Shown here: one piece after another, positions 51,353 through 60,294 of the stretch
How positions within the stretch are numbered: the stretch's first letter is position 1
How the letters are laid out: each line of letters opens with the position of its first letter
The notes under the pieces: generated by a model
Seen by the model: only the letters and a program-made list of their open reading frames with translations
Database searches by the model: none
Told to the model about the DNA's origin: nothing
Assembly (NCBI GenBank): GCA_024699605.1
Contig: JAILPJ010000087.1
Coordinates: forward strand, 1-64,000
Reading direction: 5' to 3'
Origin: Desulfovibrio sp.
Lineage (GTDB): Bacteria; Desulfobacterota; Desulfovibrionia; Desulfovibrionales; Desulfovibrionaceae
DNA: 64,000 bases
Translations under genes and position numbers: made by a program

Positions 51353-53476
51353 ATGATTGACTATCAAAAAGCTCTAAATGCAGCCCAGTACGACGCTGTT
51401 ACTAGCAACGATGGGGCTGTCCTCGTGGTAGCTGGTGCTGGCAGCGGTAAAACTCGCACGATCGTCTATCGTCTCGCTTGGCTAGCCGAACACGGTGTTG
51501 ATCCTTCCTCTATTTTGCTCCTAACCTTTACGCGCAAGGCCGCCAAAGAAATGCTCTCTCGAGCCAATCTGCTCCTGGGACAGAATCTTTGCGGCATACA
51601 GGGAGGAACATTTCACTCCTTTGCCTTCCAGACGCTCAAAATCTGGCACCCCAAGTGGTTGAAAGAACGCTCGTTTTCTCTCATGGATAATTCTGATGCC
51701 CTAGATGCCATCAAACACTGCAAGACGAAACTCAATATAGGACAAAACGACCGGTCCTTTCCAAAGTCGCAGACAATTCTAGGTCTCCTCAGCAAATCGC
51801 GCAACAAAGAACTGCCTCTTTCTGAAATTCTCAGCCACGACGCCTATCAGCTTATCCCTTATACCAGAGATCTCGAAAAACTGGGCCATATGTATGGCCA
51901 GTATCGCCGCGAGCAGGGATTAATGGACTATGACGATTTGCTGTTTGAACTGGAAGAATTGCTGCTCAAAGACCCAAGAGCCAGCGAATCCATCCACAGG
52001 CGTTTTCAATACCTTTTGGTTGATGAATATCAAGACACAAACCTCGTACAGGCGCGTTTGGTGAGTTTGCTCGCCGATGTCGAAGCCAATCCAGGCAAAT
52101 GCCAGGTTATGGCCGTAGGCGATGAAGCACAGGCCATCTACGCCTTTCGCGGAGCCAATGTCCGTAACATTCTCGATTTTCCAAAAATTTTTCCCGGTAC
52201 ACGCATTATCCGGCTTGAAGAAAATTATCGTTCAACCCAGCCGGTATTAAACGTCGCCAATACCATTCTGAAGAATGCCGAAGAATCCTTTAAAAAAGTC
52301 TTATTTACTAGCAAGGAAAAGGGCTTACCGGTTTTTCTCCACAAACCCCTTGACGAAAATTTTCAAGCAGATCTTGTGGTCAAAGAAATTGCGAAACTCC
52401 TTAACAAATATCCTCCTGAAGAAATCGCCGTACTCTTTCGCTCCAGCTTTCATTCCTATTTTGTCGAAGCCAACCTCAACCGCCTAGGAATTCCCTTTCG
52501 CAAATACGGAGGCATAAAATATACTGAGGCAGCTCATATCAAGGACTGCCTGGCTTTTGCCCGTCTCCTGCTCAATCCTCTTGACCTTCCGGCATTCACT
52601 CGACTTGCCTCCATGCATACCGGCATCGGCCCAAAAACCGTGGAGAAACTCTTCACGCAACTCAAAGAGAACAATCAGGAAGCCTTCGCAAAATCTCTCA
52701 AAAAATATCCTGAATTAGCCCAAGACCTTACTTTCATTGACCGCAAACGTGAAGACAATCTTCAATGCCAGGCGCTTCTCAATGATATTGTTGAGTATTT
52801 TGAGCCGCGTCTCAAAATCCGCTATATGGACGACTGGCCAAGCCGTCATCAAGGCCTGGAAGAAATCGTGCATATGGCCAGCAACAACACCAGCATAGAA
52901 GATTTTCTCGCGGATATGGTCCTTGAAAATCAGGACAATAAAGACGATAATGTTGGTAAACTCGTGCTCTCGACTATCCATTCGGCCAAGGGTCTCGAAT
53001 GGGATGCCGTTTTGCTCATCGGCCTTGTAGAAGACCGTTTTCCCTCGCACCATGCTCGCGCCCATGCTGAAGATTTCGAAGAAGAACGCCGTTTAATGTA
53101 CGTTGCCTGTACCAGAGCTCGCCAAGAACTGCATCTCTATGTTCCACAACGTATCTATAATCGTGCGGCCAATACGAATCTTCCTGCAGAACCCAGTCCC
53201 TTTGTCTGTGAAATCGAAGATGAATCTTGTGAAAACATTTATTCCTGTGGTAATAGTATATCCAAAAAGACGAATGAGATCTCCGTCAGAGCCCAAAACG
53301 CTAAAAAGAGCTCTACAAAACAGAATTTCAGCCTCAAAAATGGTATGAGATGCCATCACCCCATTTTTGGAGAAGGTAAAGTCCTAAGTCAATTTGATTC
53401 AAAATCGGTAAAAGTCAAATTTACGCGTTATGGAGAGAAAATTATTCGCATTGAATATCTGAATTTTGGGAATTAA
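51353..53476 (+). CDS. UvrD/PcrA/Rep-type superfamily 1A DNA helicase
   Basis: A 707-residue ATP-dependent 3'-5' helicase. Motifs in order: Q-motif NAAQYDAV, Walker A AGAGSGKT (27-34), TFTRKAA, TFHSF, Walker B VDEYQDTN, motif III VGDEAQAIYAFRGA, motif IV LEENYRST, motif V TIHSAKGLEWDAV and motif VI YVACTRARQEL. The C-terminal 60 residues resemble the Tudor-like domain of PcrA that touches RNA polymerase (HPIFGEGKVLSQF). Start ATG 51353 has no strong ribosome site. Whether it is the main UvrD or a second copy cannot be told here. The upstream 51088-51352 region (divergent with the hypothetical gene) holds no other gene and is A+T-rich. Confidence 0.93.
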   Translation: MIDYQKALNAAQYDAVTSNDGAVLVVAGAGSGKTRTIVYRLAWLAEHGVDPSSILLLTFTRKAAKEMLSRANLLLGQNLCGIQGGTFHSFAFQTLKIWHPKWLKERSFSLMDNSDALDAIKHCKTKLNIGQNDRSFPKSQTILGLLSKSRNKELPLSEILSHDAYQLIPYTRDLEKLGHMYGQYRREQGLMDYDDLLFELEELLLKDPRASESIHRRFQYLLVDEYQDTNLVQARLVSLLADVEANPGKCQVMAVGDEAQAIYAFRGANVRNILDFPKIFPGTRIIRLEENYRSTQPVLNVANTILKNAEESFKKVLFTSKEKGLPVFLHKPLDENFQADLVVKEIAKLLNKYPPEEIAVLFRSSFHSYFVEANLNRLGIPFRKYGGIKYTEAAHIKDCLAFARLLLNPLDLPAFTRLASMHTGIGPKTVEKLFTQLKENNQEAFAKSLKKYPELAQDLTFIDRKREDNLQCQALLNDIVEYFEPRLKIRYMDDWPSRHQGLEEIVHMASNNTSIEDFLADMVLENQDNKDDNVGKLVLSTIHSAKGLEWDAVLLIGLVEDRFPSHHARAHAEDFEEERRLMYVACTRARQELHLYVPQRIYNRAANTNLPAEPSPFVCEIEDESCENIYSCGNSISKKTNEISVRAQNAKKSSTKQNFSLKNGMRCHHPIFGEGKVLSQFDSKSVKVKFTRYGEKIIRIEYLNFGN

Positions 53477-53478
53477 AC

Positions 53479-54525
53479 ATGGAGATTTTTCATAAAAACA
53501 GCCAATTGCCTGGTTCAGAAGAGGAAATTCTCTCCTGCATTACCAGATACTTTCCCAATAAACATTCAGCAGTTACCCTCGGACGCGGAGATGACTGCGC
53601 ATTGTTTCACGTGGAACATTCCACGGCTGTAAGCAGTGATCTCTTTTTGGAAAACATTCATTTCAGAAGATCATATTTTACTCCTTGCGAAATCGGCTAT
53701 AAGGCTCTGGCAGTCAATCTCAGTGATCTCGCTGCCTGTGGGGCACGTCCCATAGGTTTCTCTCTTTGTCTTGGCCTGCCTGATGATATTGATATGCCCT
53801 GGCTCAATCAGTTTTTTTTGGGCATGTCCCAGCTTGCAGACAAGTACGCCATCAGCCTTATCGGAGGAGATCTCTCAAGATCTGATTCCATCCATATTTC
53901 AATTACTGTCTTTGGCGAAATTTCTGGCGTTTCCTGTTTTCTACCTCGTGGCGGCAGTATGCCAGGAGATATCCTTTTTGTCATAGGACAGCTTGGGCTA
54001 GCACACGTAGGCCTTGAACTGCTCGAGCGCTATGGTCGCTCAGCTATGGAAAAATGGCCACACGCCTGTCACGCCCATCTACAGCCTGAACCGCAATGTG
54101 CGGCAGGTCTTGTGCTTTCTCGTGCCGCTTTTAATGCAAGACCCCCCGCACTCATGGATGTTTCAGATGGTCTGATACGAGATCTGCCAAGGCTGCTCGG
54201 AAAAAGCGGAGAACTCATCACCTCTCTCAACAGCGGTAATTTGTTAGGGGCTGAACTTCATCTCACTGAAAGCCAGCTTCATCCGGAAGTCTTAGCCTGG
54301 TCGCATGAACAGCATCAAAATGCTGTTTACACGGCTCTTTTGGGCGGTGAAGACTATGCCCTTTTGGGAACTTGTGCCCCTGATCTTCTCCCTACTTTGG
54401 AAGCCGCAATACCGGAATTTCAGAGTATTGGCATAATCACAAAAAATGATAAAATCTCTTGTAATGGTCTTGAATTACAAGAATGCGAGGGTTTTGATCA
54501 TTTTTCCACGCCTCTTTTTCCCTAA
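53479..54525 (+). CDS. thiL: Thiamine-monophosphate kinase
   Basis: A 348-residue enzyme phosphorylating thiamine monophosphate to the diphosphate cofactor. Typical motifs: GRGDDCALF, the AVNLSDLAACGARP segment, GGDLSRSD, and DVSDGLIRDLPRL near 225, with LGGEDYALL at about 290. It starts 2 nt after the helicase stop, so it is in the same operon. A parS-like palindrome lies within its coding sequence at 53603-53618. Confidence 0.94.
   Translation: MEIFHKNSQLPGSEEEILSCITRYFPNKHSAVTLGRGDDCALFHVEHSTAVSSDLFLENIHFRRSYFTPCEIGYKALAVNLSDLAACGARPIGFSLCLGLPDDIDMPWLNQFFLGMSQLADKYAISLIGGDLSRSDSIHISITVFGEISGVSCFLPRGGSMPGDILFVIGQLGLAHVGLELLERYGRSAMEKWPHACHAHLQPEPQCAAGLVLSRAAFNARPPALMDVSDGLIRDLPRLLGKSGELITSLNSGNLLGAELHLTESQLHPEVLAWSHEQHQNAVYTALLGGEDYALLGTCAPDLLPTLEAAIPEFQSIGIITKNDKISCNGLELQECEGFDHFSTPLFP
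53603..53618. other. parS-like site inside thiL
   Basis: The 16-bp sequence TGTTTCACGTGGAACA is a near-perfect match to the ParB binding site: the known consensus is TGTT(T/C)CACGTG(A/G)AACA, and the core CACGTG with TGTT/AACA ends is complete. It differs from a perfect palindrome at one symmetric pair. A ParB gene lies 3.5 kb to the right. No other match to the full pattern was seen in the window. Confidence 0.7.
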
Positions 54526-54538
54526 AGGGCATGATTAA

Positions 54539-55201
54539 ATGTCTATTCCTGAAGATCTCAGAAAAAACGCCTGCGCAAGGATGATGTATCTGGCCCACGA
54601 AGCTTGGCTTTGGGGCCTGTTCTCTGCTCAAAACGGCAATATCAGTCAAAAGCTCTCAAAACCTTACGAAGCCTATCTTGTCATTACAGCTCAAGGCAGC
54701 TGTAAAGGCCATCTTGAACAAAAGGATTTCTGCATCCTCAATTGGAAAAATGGAAAACTTCTCGAAGGAACTCGCCTTTCCTCTGAGACCAAAGTTCATC
54801 TAGGCATTTATGACGCTTGCGAGTGCCAGGCCGTTGTACATTGCCACCCACCAAAACTTTTGGCTTGGGAAATCGTCTCCCAGGGTCGTTCTTTCATGGA
54901 CCTTCCAATCTTCGAAACAAAGATGTGGAAGGACAGTATAGGCTACGTTGGTGTCTACCAACCAGGCTCGCAGGAACTCGCTGATGCTGTGGAACAATGC
55001 GCTGCAAAGTTAGTCAACAAAAATCCTCGATATGCCTTTAACGGTGCCATCTGGATGGCGGAACACGGTTTATGCACTTGGGGAAAAAGCCTCAAGGAAG
55101 CTTTCGCCATTGCCGAGGAAATGGAACACCTTGCCGACATTGCCTTGCTCACGACACATGGGGATTTCCACACGAATCAACTAGTACCACATATCTTTTG
55201 A
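54539..55201 (+). CDS. Class II aldolase/adducin family protein
   Basis: A 220-residue zinc-type class II aldolase. Signs: SAQNGNISQKL (phosphate-binding loop), the SSETKVHLGIYDA segment with VVHCHPP (two His ligands), and AEHGLCTWG (third His). The family includes fuculose-phosphate aldolase, ribulose-phosphate epimerases and methylthioribulose dehydratase; the substrate cannot be assigned. It follows thiL with a 13-nt gap. Confidence 0.85.
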   Translation: MSIPEDLRKNACARMMYLAHEAWLWGLFSAQNGNISQKLSKPYEAYLVITAQGSCKGHLEQKDFCILNWKNGKLLEGTRLSSETKVHLGIYDACECQAVVHCHPPKLLAWEIVSQGRSFMDLPIFETKMWKDSIGYVGVYQPGSQELADAVEQCAAKLVNKNPRYAFNGAIWMAEHGLCTWGKSLKEAFAIAEEMEHLADIALLTTHGDFHTNQLVPHIF

Positions 55202-55535
55202 TTCTTTACAAAAATAGATAATCTGATCTTAACCAAGCTACCGTACTGGATCTGCAAGATTTGTAAATATTCTAGAATTACAAGGTACTAGGCTGATTGC
55301 CGAGCAAGAGTCAATAATTTTCGTAAAAGAGCGCTCCCTGCACCTATCTTGACTCTAACAAAGCACAAGCCAAAGCGCACTGTGGCAGTAACGACTACCG
55401 CCTTCTACATTTCTCATTTGCCTGCCTTGAAGCACTCAAGCGTTAGCTACAACACACCTCTCCATTCCTATTTCTCTGTCACCAAACGCGGGCTTGCCCC
55501 TGACCAAAACTCCTCAAGAAAAAAAGGATCTCTCA
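55202..55535. other. Gap between aldolase and queD
   Basis: No gene is supported here; a short plus-strand ORF from 55349 runs into the queD start in another frame and has no family or ribosome site. The 5' half is A+T-rich, the 3' half is not. I looked for a preQ1 or other riboswitch in front of queD and could not recognise one. A promoter for queDE must lie here, but no convincing pair of boxes was found. Confidence 0.5.
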
Positions 55536-55988
55536 TTGCTTACGGTAACCAGCAGACACAAGATTTCGGCAGCGCATCGCCTTTATGACTACAATGGCAA
55601 ATGTGAACACCTGCACGGACACAATTATTTGATAGAAATCACACTCGCCGCTGATCACACGGACTCGTTAGGCATGATCATGGATTTCTCCAAAATTAAA
55701 TCGTGTCTTTTGGCAGAACTTGACAAGTTATGGGATCACCGCACCTTGCTCTTTGATCAAGATCCCCTTTGTCTATCTCTACAAAAAGTGCTTGCTGATG
55801 CGTCTGTCTGTGCCGTACCCTTTAATCCCACTGCGGAAAATATGGCAGCTTATCTTGGTCTAGAGTTTTTTCCCAAGTTGTTGCAGGCCAATGGCTACGC
55901 AGACAAGCTGACAGTAAACAAGATTACGGTTTTTGAAACAGAAAACAATTCCGCAACCTGGCACAATGATGAGCAAACTTCTCGTTAA
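55536..55988 (+). CDS. queD: 6-carboxy-5,6,7,8-tetrahydropterin synthase
   Basis: A 150-residue enzyme of queuosine/preQ0 synthesis. The zinc and active-site motif SAAHRLYDYNGKCEHLHGHNY contains His, catalytic Cys and HxHGH in one line; IMDFSKIK and LWDHRTLLF follow, and NPTAENMA near the end. TTG 55536 is preceded by AAGGA at 7 nt; an earlier TTG at 55494 is also possible. queE overlaps its 3' end. Confidence 0.92.
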   Translation: MLTVTSRHKISAAHRLYDYNGKCEHLHGHNYLIEITLAADHTDSLGMIMDFSKIKSCLLAELDKLWDHRTLLFDQDPLCLSLQKVLADASVCAVPFNPTAENMAAYLGLEFFPKLLQANGYADKLTVNKITVFETENNSATWHNDEQTSR

Positions 55989-56622
55989 TGAGGTTTTTTG
56001 GTCACTCCAGGGGGAAGGTTTTTTCAGTGGCCGTCCTGCGGTTTTTATTCGTTTGCAGGGCTGTAGTGTGGGCTGCCACTATTGTGACACCAAATACGCT
56101 CAAAAATGTTCCCCACAGGAAAAATACACACAAAGCCAGGCACTTTTTCACAAAAAACCAGGCACTTCCAGCTATTTTGAAGTTGAAAGCACCTGGTTGG
56201 CTGAAGAAGTGTATAAACGCACAAAGCCGAATATTCTTGCCGTTATTACAGGCGGAGAACCCTGTAGCCAGAATATCGCCACTCTGATCAAAAGGCTGGA
56301 GCATTTTGGCTTTCAGGTACAAATCGAAACAAGTGGCACAGAAATCATCTGCTGCTCCAAAAAAACATGGATTACCCTGTCACCAAAAGCAAAGCCTGTC
56401 CTTGCGGAAAACTGGCAGAAAGCAAGTGAAATCAAACTTCCCGTCCTCAGTGAGGAAGACCTCTCTCGTTACGAATCTTCTCTCAGCCAGATTCCCCAGG
56501 AAAAAATTTGTCTACAGCCAGTAAGTTGTGATCCAAAAGCTACGGCGCTCTGCGTCAAGGTCTGTCAGCAAAAAAACTGGCGACTCTCTGTACAAATTCA
56601 CAAATATATCGGTATTTTATAG
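55966..56622 (+). CDS. queE: 7-carboxy-7-deazaguanine synthase (radical SAM)
   Basis: A 218-residue radical SAM enzyme for the step after QueD. The iron-sulfur motif appears as CSVGCHYCDT (C-x3-C-x2-C), followed by the GGEP motif (ITGGEPC) and ETSGT. N-terminal SLQGEGFFSGRPAVFIRLQG is typical. ATGATG at the beginning: 55966 or 55969. It overlaps queD by about 20 nt in another frame. queC and queF are not nearby. Confidence 0.92.
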   Translation: MMSKLLVNEVFWSLQGEGFFSGRPAVFIRLQGCSVGCHYCDTKYAQKCSPQEKYTQSQALFHKKPGTSSYFEVESTWLAEEVYKRTKPNILAVITGGEPCSQNIATLIKRLEHFGFQVQIETSGTEIICCSKKTWITLSPKAKPVLAENWQKASEIKLPVLSEEDLSRYESSLSQIPQEKICLQPVSCDPKATALCVKVCQQKNWRLSVQIHKYIGIL

Positions 56623-56649
56623 AAAATAAAGCTGAAAGGGGTAAAAGCC

Positions 56650-57054
56650 ATGAGCTCAATCAGAACAGTCCTTTTCCTGTTTGGCCTTGCGCTTTTGCTC
56701 GCCATTCAGCCCGGTATAAGCTTAGGCAAAGAGCATAAAGGGCAAAAAAGAAGCGCAACCCACAAAGAGATTGCGCAAAACGTGATCTATGGCAAATGCG
56801 TCTGGTTTTCAGGTCGTAAAGATTCAAAAACTCGCTATACAGCGGCGCACAGAACTCTGCCTTTTGGTACCTGGGTGCTCGTCACAAACATCAAAAATCA
56901 CCGTAGTGTGCTTGTACTGATCAATGACCGCGGACCAGTTTCCAAAAAATACGCCATCGACATTTCACGAGCGGCCGCGGCAAAAATCGGCATGATCAAC
57001 GACGGCATTGCTGATGTGACATTGCAGATTCAACACCCTAACAAGCATCACTAA
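56650..57054 (+). CDS. rlpA: RlpA-like double-psi beta-barrel protein
   Basis: A 134-residue exported protein with an N-terminal signal sequence (1-26) and one RlpA-type double-psi beta-barrel domain (about 46-130): TAAHRTLPFGTWVLVTN, VLVLINDRGPVSK, YAIDISRAAAAKIGM. The usual motif ASWYG is replaced by CVWFSG and the TASGE segment is absent, so lytic transglycosylase activity is doubtful. No SPOR domain. It may be a minor peptidoglycan-binding protein. It converges with parB. Confidence 0.82.
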   Translation: MSSIRTVLFLFGLALLLAIQPGISLGKEHKGQKRSATHKEIAQNVIYGKCVWFSGRKDSKTRYTAAHRTLPFGTWVLVTNIKNHRSVLVLINDRGPVSKKYAIDISRAAAAKIGMINDGIADVTLQIQHPNKHH

Positions 57055-57065
57055 ACTTCTTTTGT

Positions 57066-57863
57066 TCAGTCAGGTACAGAAATGCTGTCTTCGATCTTGT
57101 AGAGCAGAGCCTTAATTTCTTCATAGAGCGCTCGGACCTGAGGCCGAATCTGCTTCAGCTCCTGTCTGCTAAAGGTATTCTGTAAGCTCTTGATTTCTTT
57201 CGTAATCTTCTGAACACGGCTTTTTTTAACCTGTGCATCAAAGCTCACCGGCGAATTTTCTAAGGCTTTCTCCTGCTCGGTGTTTTCAATCTTTGCTCGC
57301 AGCTTGGCAAACTTACTTCTCTGCTCCTCTGGATTGCGAATACGCGCAATAATCCGCATATTGTGCAATGAGTAGCGTTTATCAGCAATAATGATGTCCT
57401 GAATTTCTTGCGGTAAACGATTCAGTGACAGAATTTCTGAAATGCTGTTGCGGGCAATACCAAGAATAGCAGAAAGTTTCTTGCGCGTCAGACGATGCTG
57501 TTGAAGATATTTCTGCATGGCAAGAGCCCGTTCCATGGGATTGAGATCTTCGCGAATCATATTTTCCATGATGGCCAGATCATCAATATTTCCTTGAACG
57601 ATACGTGCCGGTATAGTCTTCCAGCCCAATTCCTGCACAGCCCTGAAGCGACGTTCACCGGCCGCAATGAGGAATAGTCCGTCACTGTCACAAAGCACAG
57701 CAATGGGTTGCAAAAGTCCCTCGCGTGCAATGGAAAGTTTAAGCGCCTCAAGAGGTATCTTTTCAAAGTTGCGCCTAGGCTGATTGGGATTAACCTTGAC
57801 TTTTTCCAATGGAATCTCACAGACCATGCCCGGATCAAAGGTCTGCGTATTTTCTTGGGACAT
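57066..57863 (-). CDS. parB: ParB/Spo0J-family protein without ParA
   Basis: A 265-residue chromosome or plasmid partition-type DNA-binding protein. The N-terminal CTP-binding domain has LKVNPNQPRRNF-like spacing, GERRFRA at 69-75 and ENMIREDLNP at 100-109; the helix-turn-helix (about 126-146, LSAILGIARNSISEIL) should recognise parS; the C-terminal part is helical for dimerisation. No parA gene is next to it, which is unusual for chromosomal parB. A parS-like site lies 3.5 kb away in thiL. GAGAGGAAG precedes the ATG. Confidence 0.9.
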   Translation of the reverse strand: MSQENTQTFDPGMVCEIPLEKVKVNPNQPRRNFEKIPLEALKLSIAREGLLQPIAVLCDSDGLFLIAAGERRFRAVQELGWKTIPARIVQGNIDDLAIMENMIREDLNPMERALAMQKYLQQHRLTRKKLSAILGIARNSISEILSLNRLPQEIQDIIIADKRYSLHNMRIIARIRNPEEQRSKFAKLRAKIENTEQEKALENSPVSFDAQVKKSRVQKITKEIKSLQNTFSRQELKQIRPQVRALYEEIKALLYKIEDSISVPD

Positions 57864-58319
57864 AGACTTCCTCTCTCACTAACGGCGCAGCAATGCCGTC
57901 TTCTCATCCGAAAAAGAGCTCTTTGACCGCGCCAACGGCATTTTTCTATCCGCAACAAACGCTTGGTTCTCAAGCAATCCCGTTGACAAGGCTCTGCTTA
58001 CCTCTATTTAAATGGGATTTTCAGCCGAAAAGCTGAGTTGAAAACTTACGTTGCGCTTCAAGGGGTTAGCAGAGTCAACTTCGCAATACAGCAATATTCT
58101 GGTTATTCAGAAAAGCCCAAAAAACCCAATTCTCTTCCATCACAAATCCCAAAAATATTTCTTTTTCAGCTTTTCAATTTGAAATAGCTAGAAAAAAAAG
58201 TCAAGGTCAGCAGGAAAAAGGAGCCTCTCTGCCCCCTGATCTAACGGCATTGCAGCTAACGACTGTTGAAATCGCCATTTTTTTGAGCCAAAAAGCGAAA
58301 TGTCGCCACGGCGAACACG
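57864..58319. other. Gap between parB and the ABC-2 permease
   Basis: 456 nt without a supported gene. It contains A+T-rich stretches, a short inverted repeat around 58020-58045 (CAGC/GCTG with flanking TTT/AAA), and minor repeats near 58310. Promoter(s) for parB and the 3' untranslated part of the permease gene are expected here. No ParB site was seen. Confidence 0.5.
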
Positions 58320-59102
58320 TTAGGTAAGCTCATATTTGCGGATATACCGCTCAAAGAGAAACCCCAATGTCAGCAGCGGGAGTAAAATCATCATCAGATA
58401 ATCGGGATCGTAGTACACGGGATAACTCTGAGAGGCAGCGGTTCTAGCCATTTCGATAAACTGCATCACAGGATTATACAAAAGCCATTGACCGAATCTG
58501 TGACTGAAAGTTGAAACAGAAAAAAACACGCCAGAGGCAAAAAACAGAATACGCAAAACAATGGGAACTATGCGGATAATGGCGGGAAAATATCTTCCCA
58601 GAACCAGACAGATACAGCCACAGCTTATCCCAAAACAGGCAGATCCAAAGATACTCGCCAGCATTAAAAGAATATTAGGAATCTGAAGCTCAGAAAGCAC
58701 ACCACACAGAGAAAAAGAAAACAGCAGAATGAGAGCGCAGACAACTTCAGTTGCTACGATAACCAGAGCTCTCGCGATAATAATATCCAGGGGAGTGATT
58801 TGAGGAAAAGTGAGAAAATTTTTGTTATTGCGAATAACCGTCATCGTTTTGTTCAGGGTCTGGCTGAAAATTTGCCAAATCATAAATCCCATAACCAAAA
58901 AGGTGATGGCGGAAATGCCATGAGGAGCACGGGCGTGTGCAAAGATACGCAAAAGCAGCAAGGCCAGTACTCCGAAGGCCGTCTTGACCAGTGCCCAGAT
59001 ATAACCAAGCCGAGCGTCTCCGTAGAGCGTATGGATCTCAAAGAGCATGAGCGCCGCTATGGCTCGGCATTGTATGGTAAAAGAAGAAATTTGCGCTCCC
59101 AT
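58320..59102 (-). CDS. ABC-2 type permease, capsule/O-antigen exporter type
   Basis: A 260-residue polytopic protein with six membrane segments, of the KpsM/Wzm/CtrC permease type (RLGYIWALVKTAFGVL at the start, YNPVMQFIEMARTA near the end). It would export a polysaccharide with a cytosolic ATPase, but no KpsT/Wzt-type ATPase is next to it. GAGGA precedes the ATG. The divergent rhamnose genes on its other side suggest surface polysaccharide work, perhaps split in the genome. Confidence 0.85.
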   Translation of the reverse strand: MGAQISSFTIQCRAIAALMLFEIHTLYGDARLGYIWALVKTAFGVLALLLLRIFAHARAPHGISAITFLVMGFMIWQIFSQTLNKTMTVIRNNKNFLTFPQITPLDIIIARALVIVATEVVCALILLFSFSLCGVLSELQIPNILLMLASIFGSACFGISCGCICLVLGRYFPAIIRIVPIVLRILFFASGVFFSVSTFSHRFGQWLLYNPVMQFIEMARTAASQSYPVYYDPDYLMMILLPLLTLGFLFERYIRKYELT

Positions 59103-59306
59103 GAAACGTCCTCAACAAAAATGATATGCTTTGCATAGTACGGCAAAAAAGTCAGTGCTGGCAACATAGAAATCTCGTCCAACACGCCTATGTCACCGGA
59201 GAATCGGCAAAACTTTCCTGAGGCATTGACTTTACAATAGAAACTGTTATTTTTCTAAAGCTTATATACTCTTTATTAAAAGACTTTATTTGTGCTTGGG
59301 GGTAAA

Positions 59307-60176
59307 ATGCAAAAAGCCTTGGTTCTGGGCGGAGCAAGCGGCTTATTGGGTCAGGCTCTCGTTTCCGTTTTGACCAAAACCGAGAACTGGCAGGTGAAAA
59401 GTCTAGGGCGTTCGGATATTAATGTCTTTGATGAAAAAGCACTGGCTGCCTTTCTCAAAGAGTTTCAGCCCGATGTGGTCTTCAATACCATCGCCTGGAC
59501 GCAAGTTGACGATGCCGAGGATCATCCTGATCAAGCACTTGAAGTGAATGCCACTTTTGCCGGTATGCTCGCGCGTCTGCTAGCGCAAACTTCATGCTTT
59601 CTTCTGCACTTCAGTACAGACTTTGTTTTTGGTTCGCACAGTCAGAGATTACCTCTCACAGAAACGGATACTCCTGCTCCAGAGAGTGTCTACGGAAGAA
59701 CAAAACTGGCAGGTGAACAAGAGATTTTTTCATTTCTGCCCAAACAGGCTGCGGTTCTCAGAACTGCATGGCTTTTTGGTCCGTGGAAGAAAAACTTTAT
59801 CACCACAATCTTACAGTTGGCACAAAAAAAGAAGCAATTGACTGTGGTTGCGGATCAATGTGGTTCACCGACCTATACCCTGGATCTCGCCCGATGGAGT
59901 GCTGTAGTCGCCGAAAAACGTGCTTACGGTCTTTTTCATGCTGTTAACGCTGGTCAGGCCTCATGGTTTGAATTTGCCTCCAAAGCCATTCAACTCGCCC
60001 ACATTGACGGCACTGTTCTTCCAATTACTAGTTCCCAATGGCCTCAAAAAGCGAAACGTCCTCCATATTCAGTACTCTCAACGACAAAGCTTGCGAACAT
60101 TCTTGATACATCGGCTTTTCTCATACGTCCTTGGGAGGAAGCGTTGGCTGAGTACATCGAGCAGTTCATGAGCTGA
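59307..60176 (+). CDS. rmlD: dTDP-4-dehydrorhamnose reductase
   Basis: 289 residues, last enzyme of dTDP-L-rhamnose synthesis. Seen: N-terminal NAD(P)-binding ALVLGGASGLLGQAL, FNTIAWTQVDDAED, STDFVFG and the catalytic YGRTKLAGEQ. ATG 59307 follows GGGGGT at a good distance; an earlier start five codons upstream is not needed. It opens the rml cluster, which is unusual in order (D-B-A-C). A 118-nt gap, without a gene, precedes rmlB. Confidence 0.94.
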   Translation: MQKALVLGGASGLLGQALVSVLTKTENWQVKSLGRSDINVFDEKALAAFLKEFQPDVVFNTIAWTQVDDAEDHPDQALEVNATFAGMLARLLAQTSCFLLHFSTDFVFGSHSQRLPLTETDTPAPESVYGRTKLAGEQEIFSFLPKQAAVLRTAWLFGPWKKNFITTILQLAQKKKQLTVVADQCGSPTYTLDLARWSAVVAEKRAYGLFHAVNAGQASWFEFASKAIQLAHIDGTVLPITSSQWPQKAKRPPYSVLSTTKLANILDTSAFLIRPWEEALAEYIEQFMS

Positions 60177-60294
60177 TTTCGCAGTAGGTTCTCATAGGTA
60201 GAGATACAAAAAGACTTTCGCACAAAAATGCGAAGTTCACGAAGTCCCTGGGTTTTAACAAGCTCTTTATTGTTGACAGCAGGAAGGTACTGGT

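Noticed and set aside
55202..55535. preQ1 riboswitch before queD
   Set aside because: No pseudoknot-type H-loop with the A-rich tail could be recognised near the start codon.
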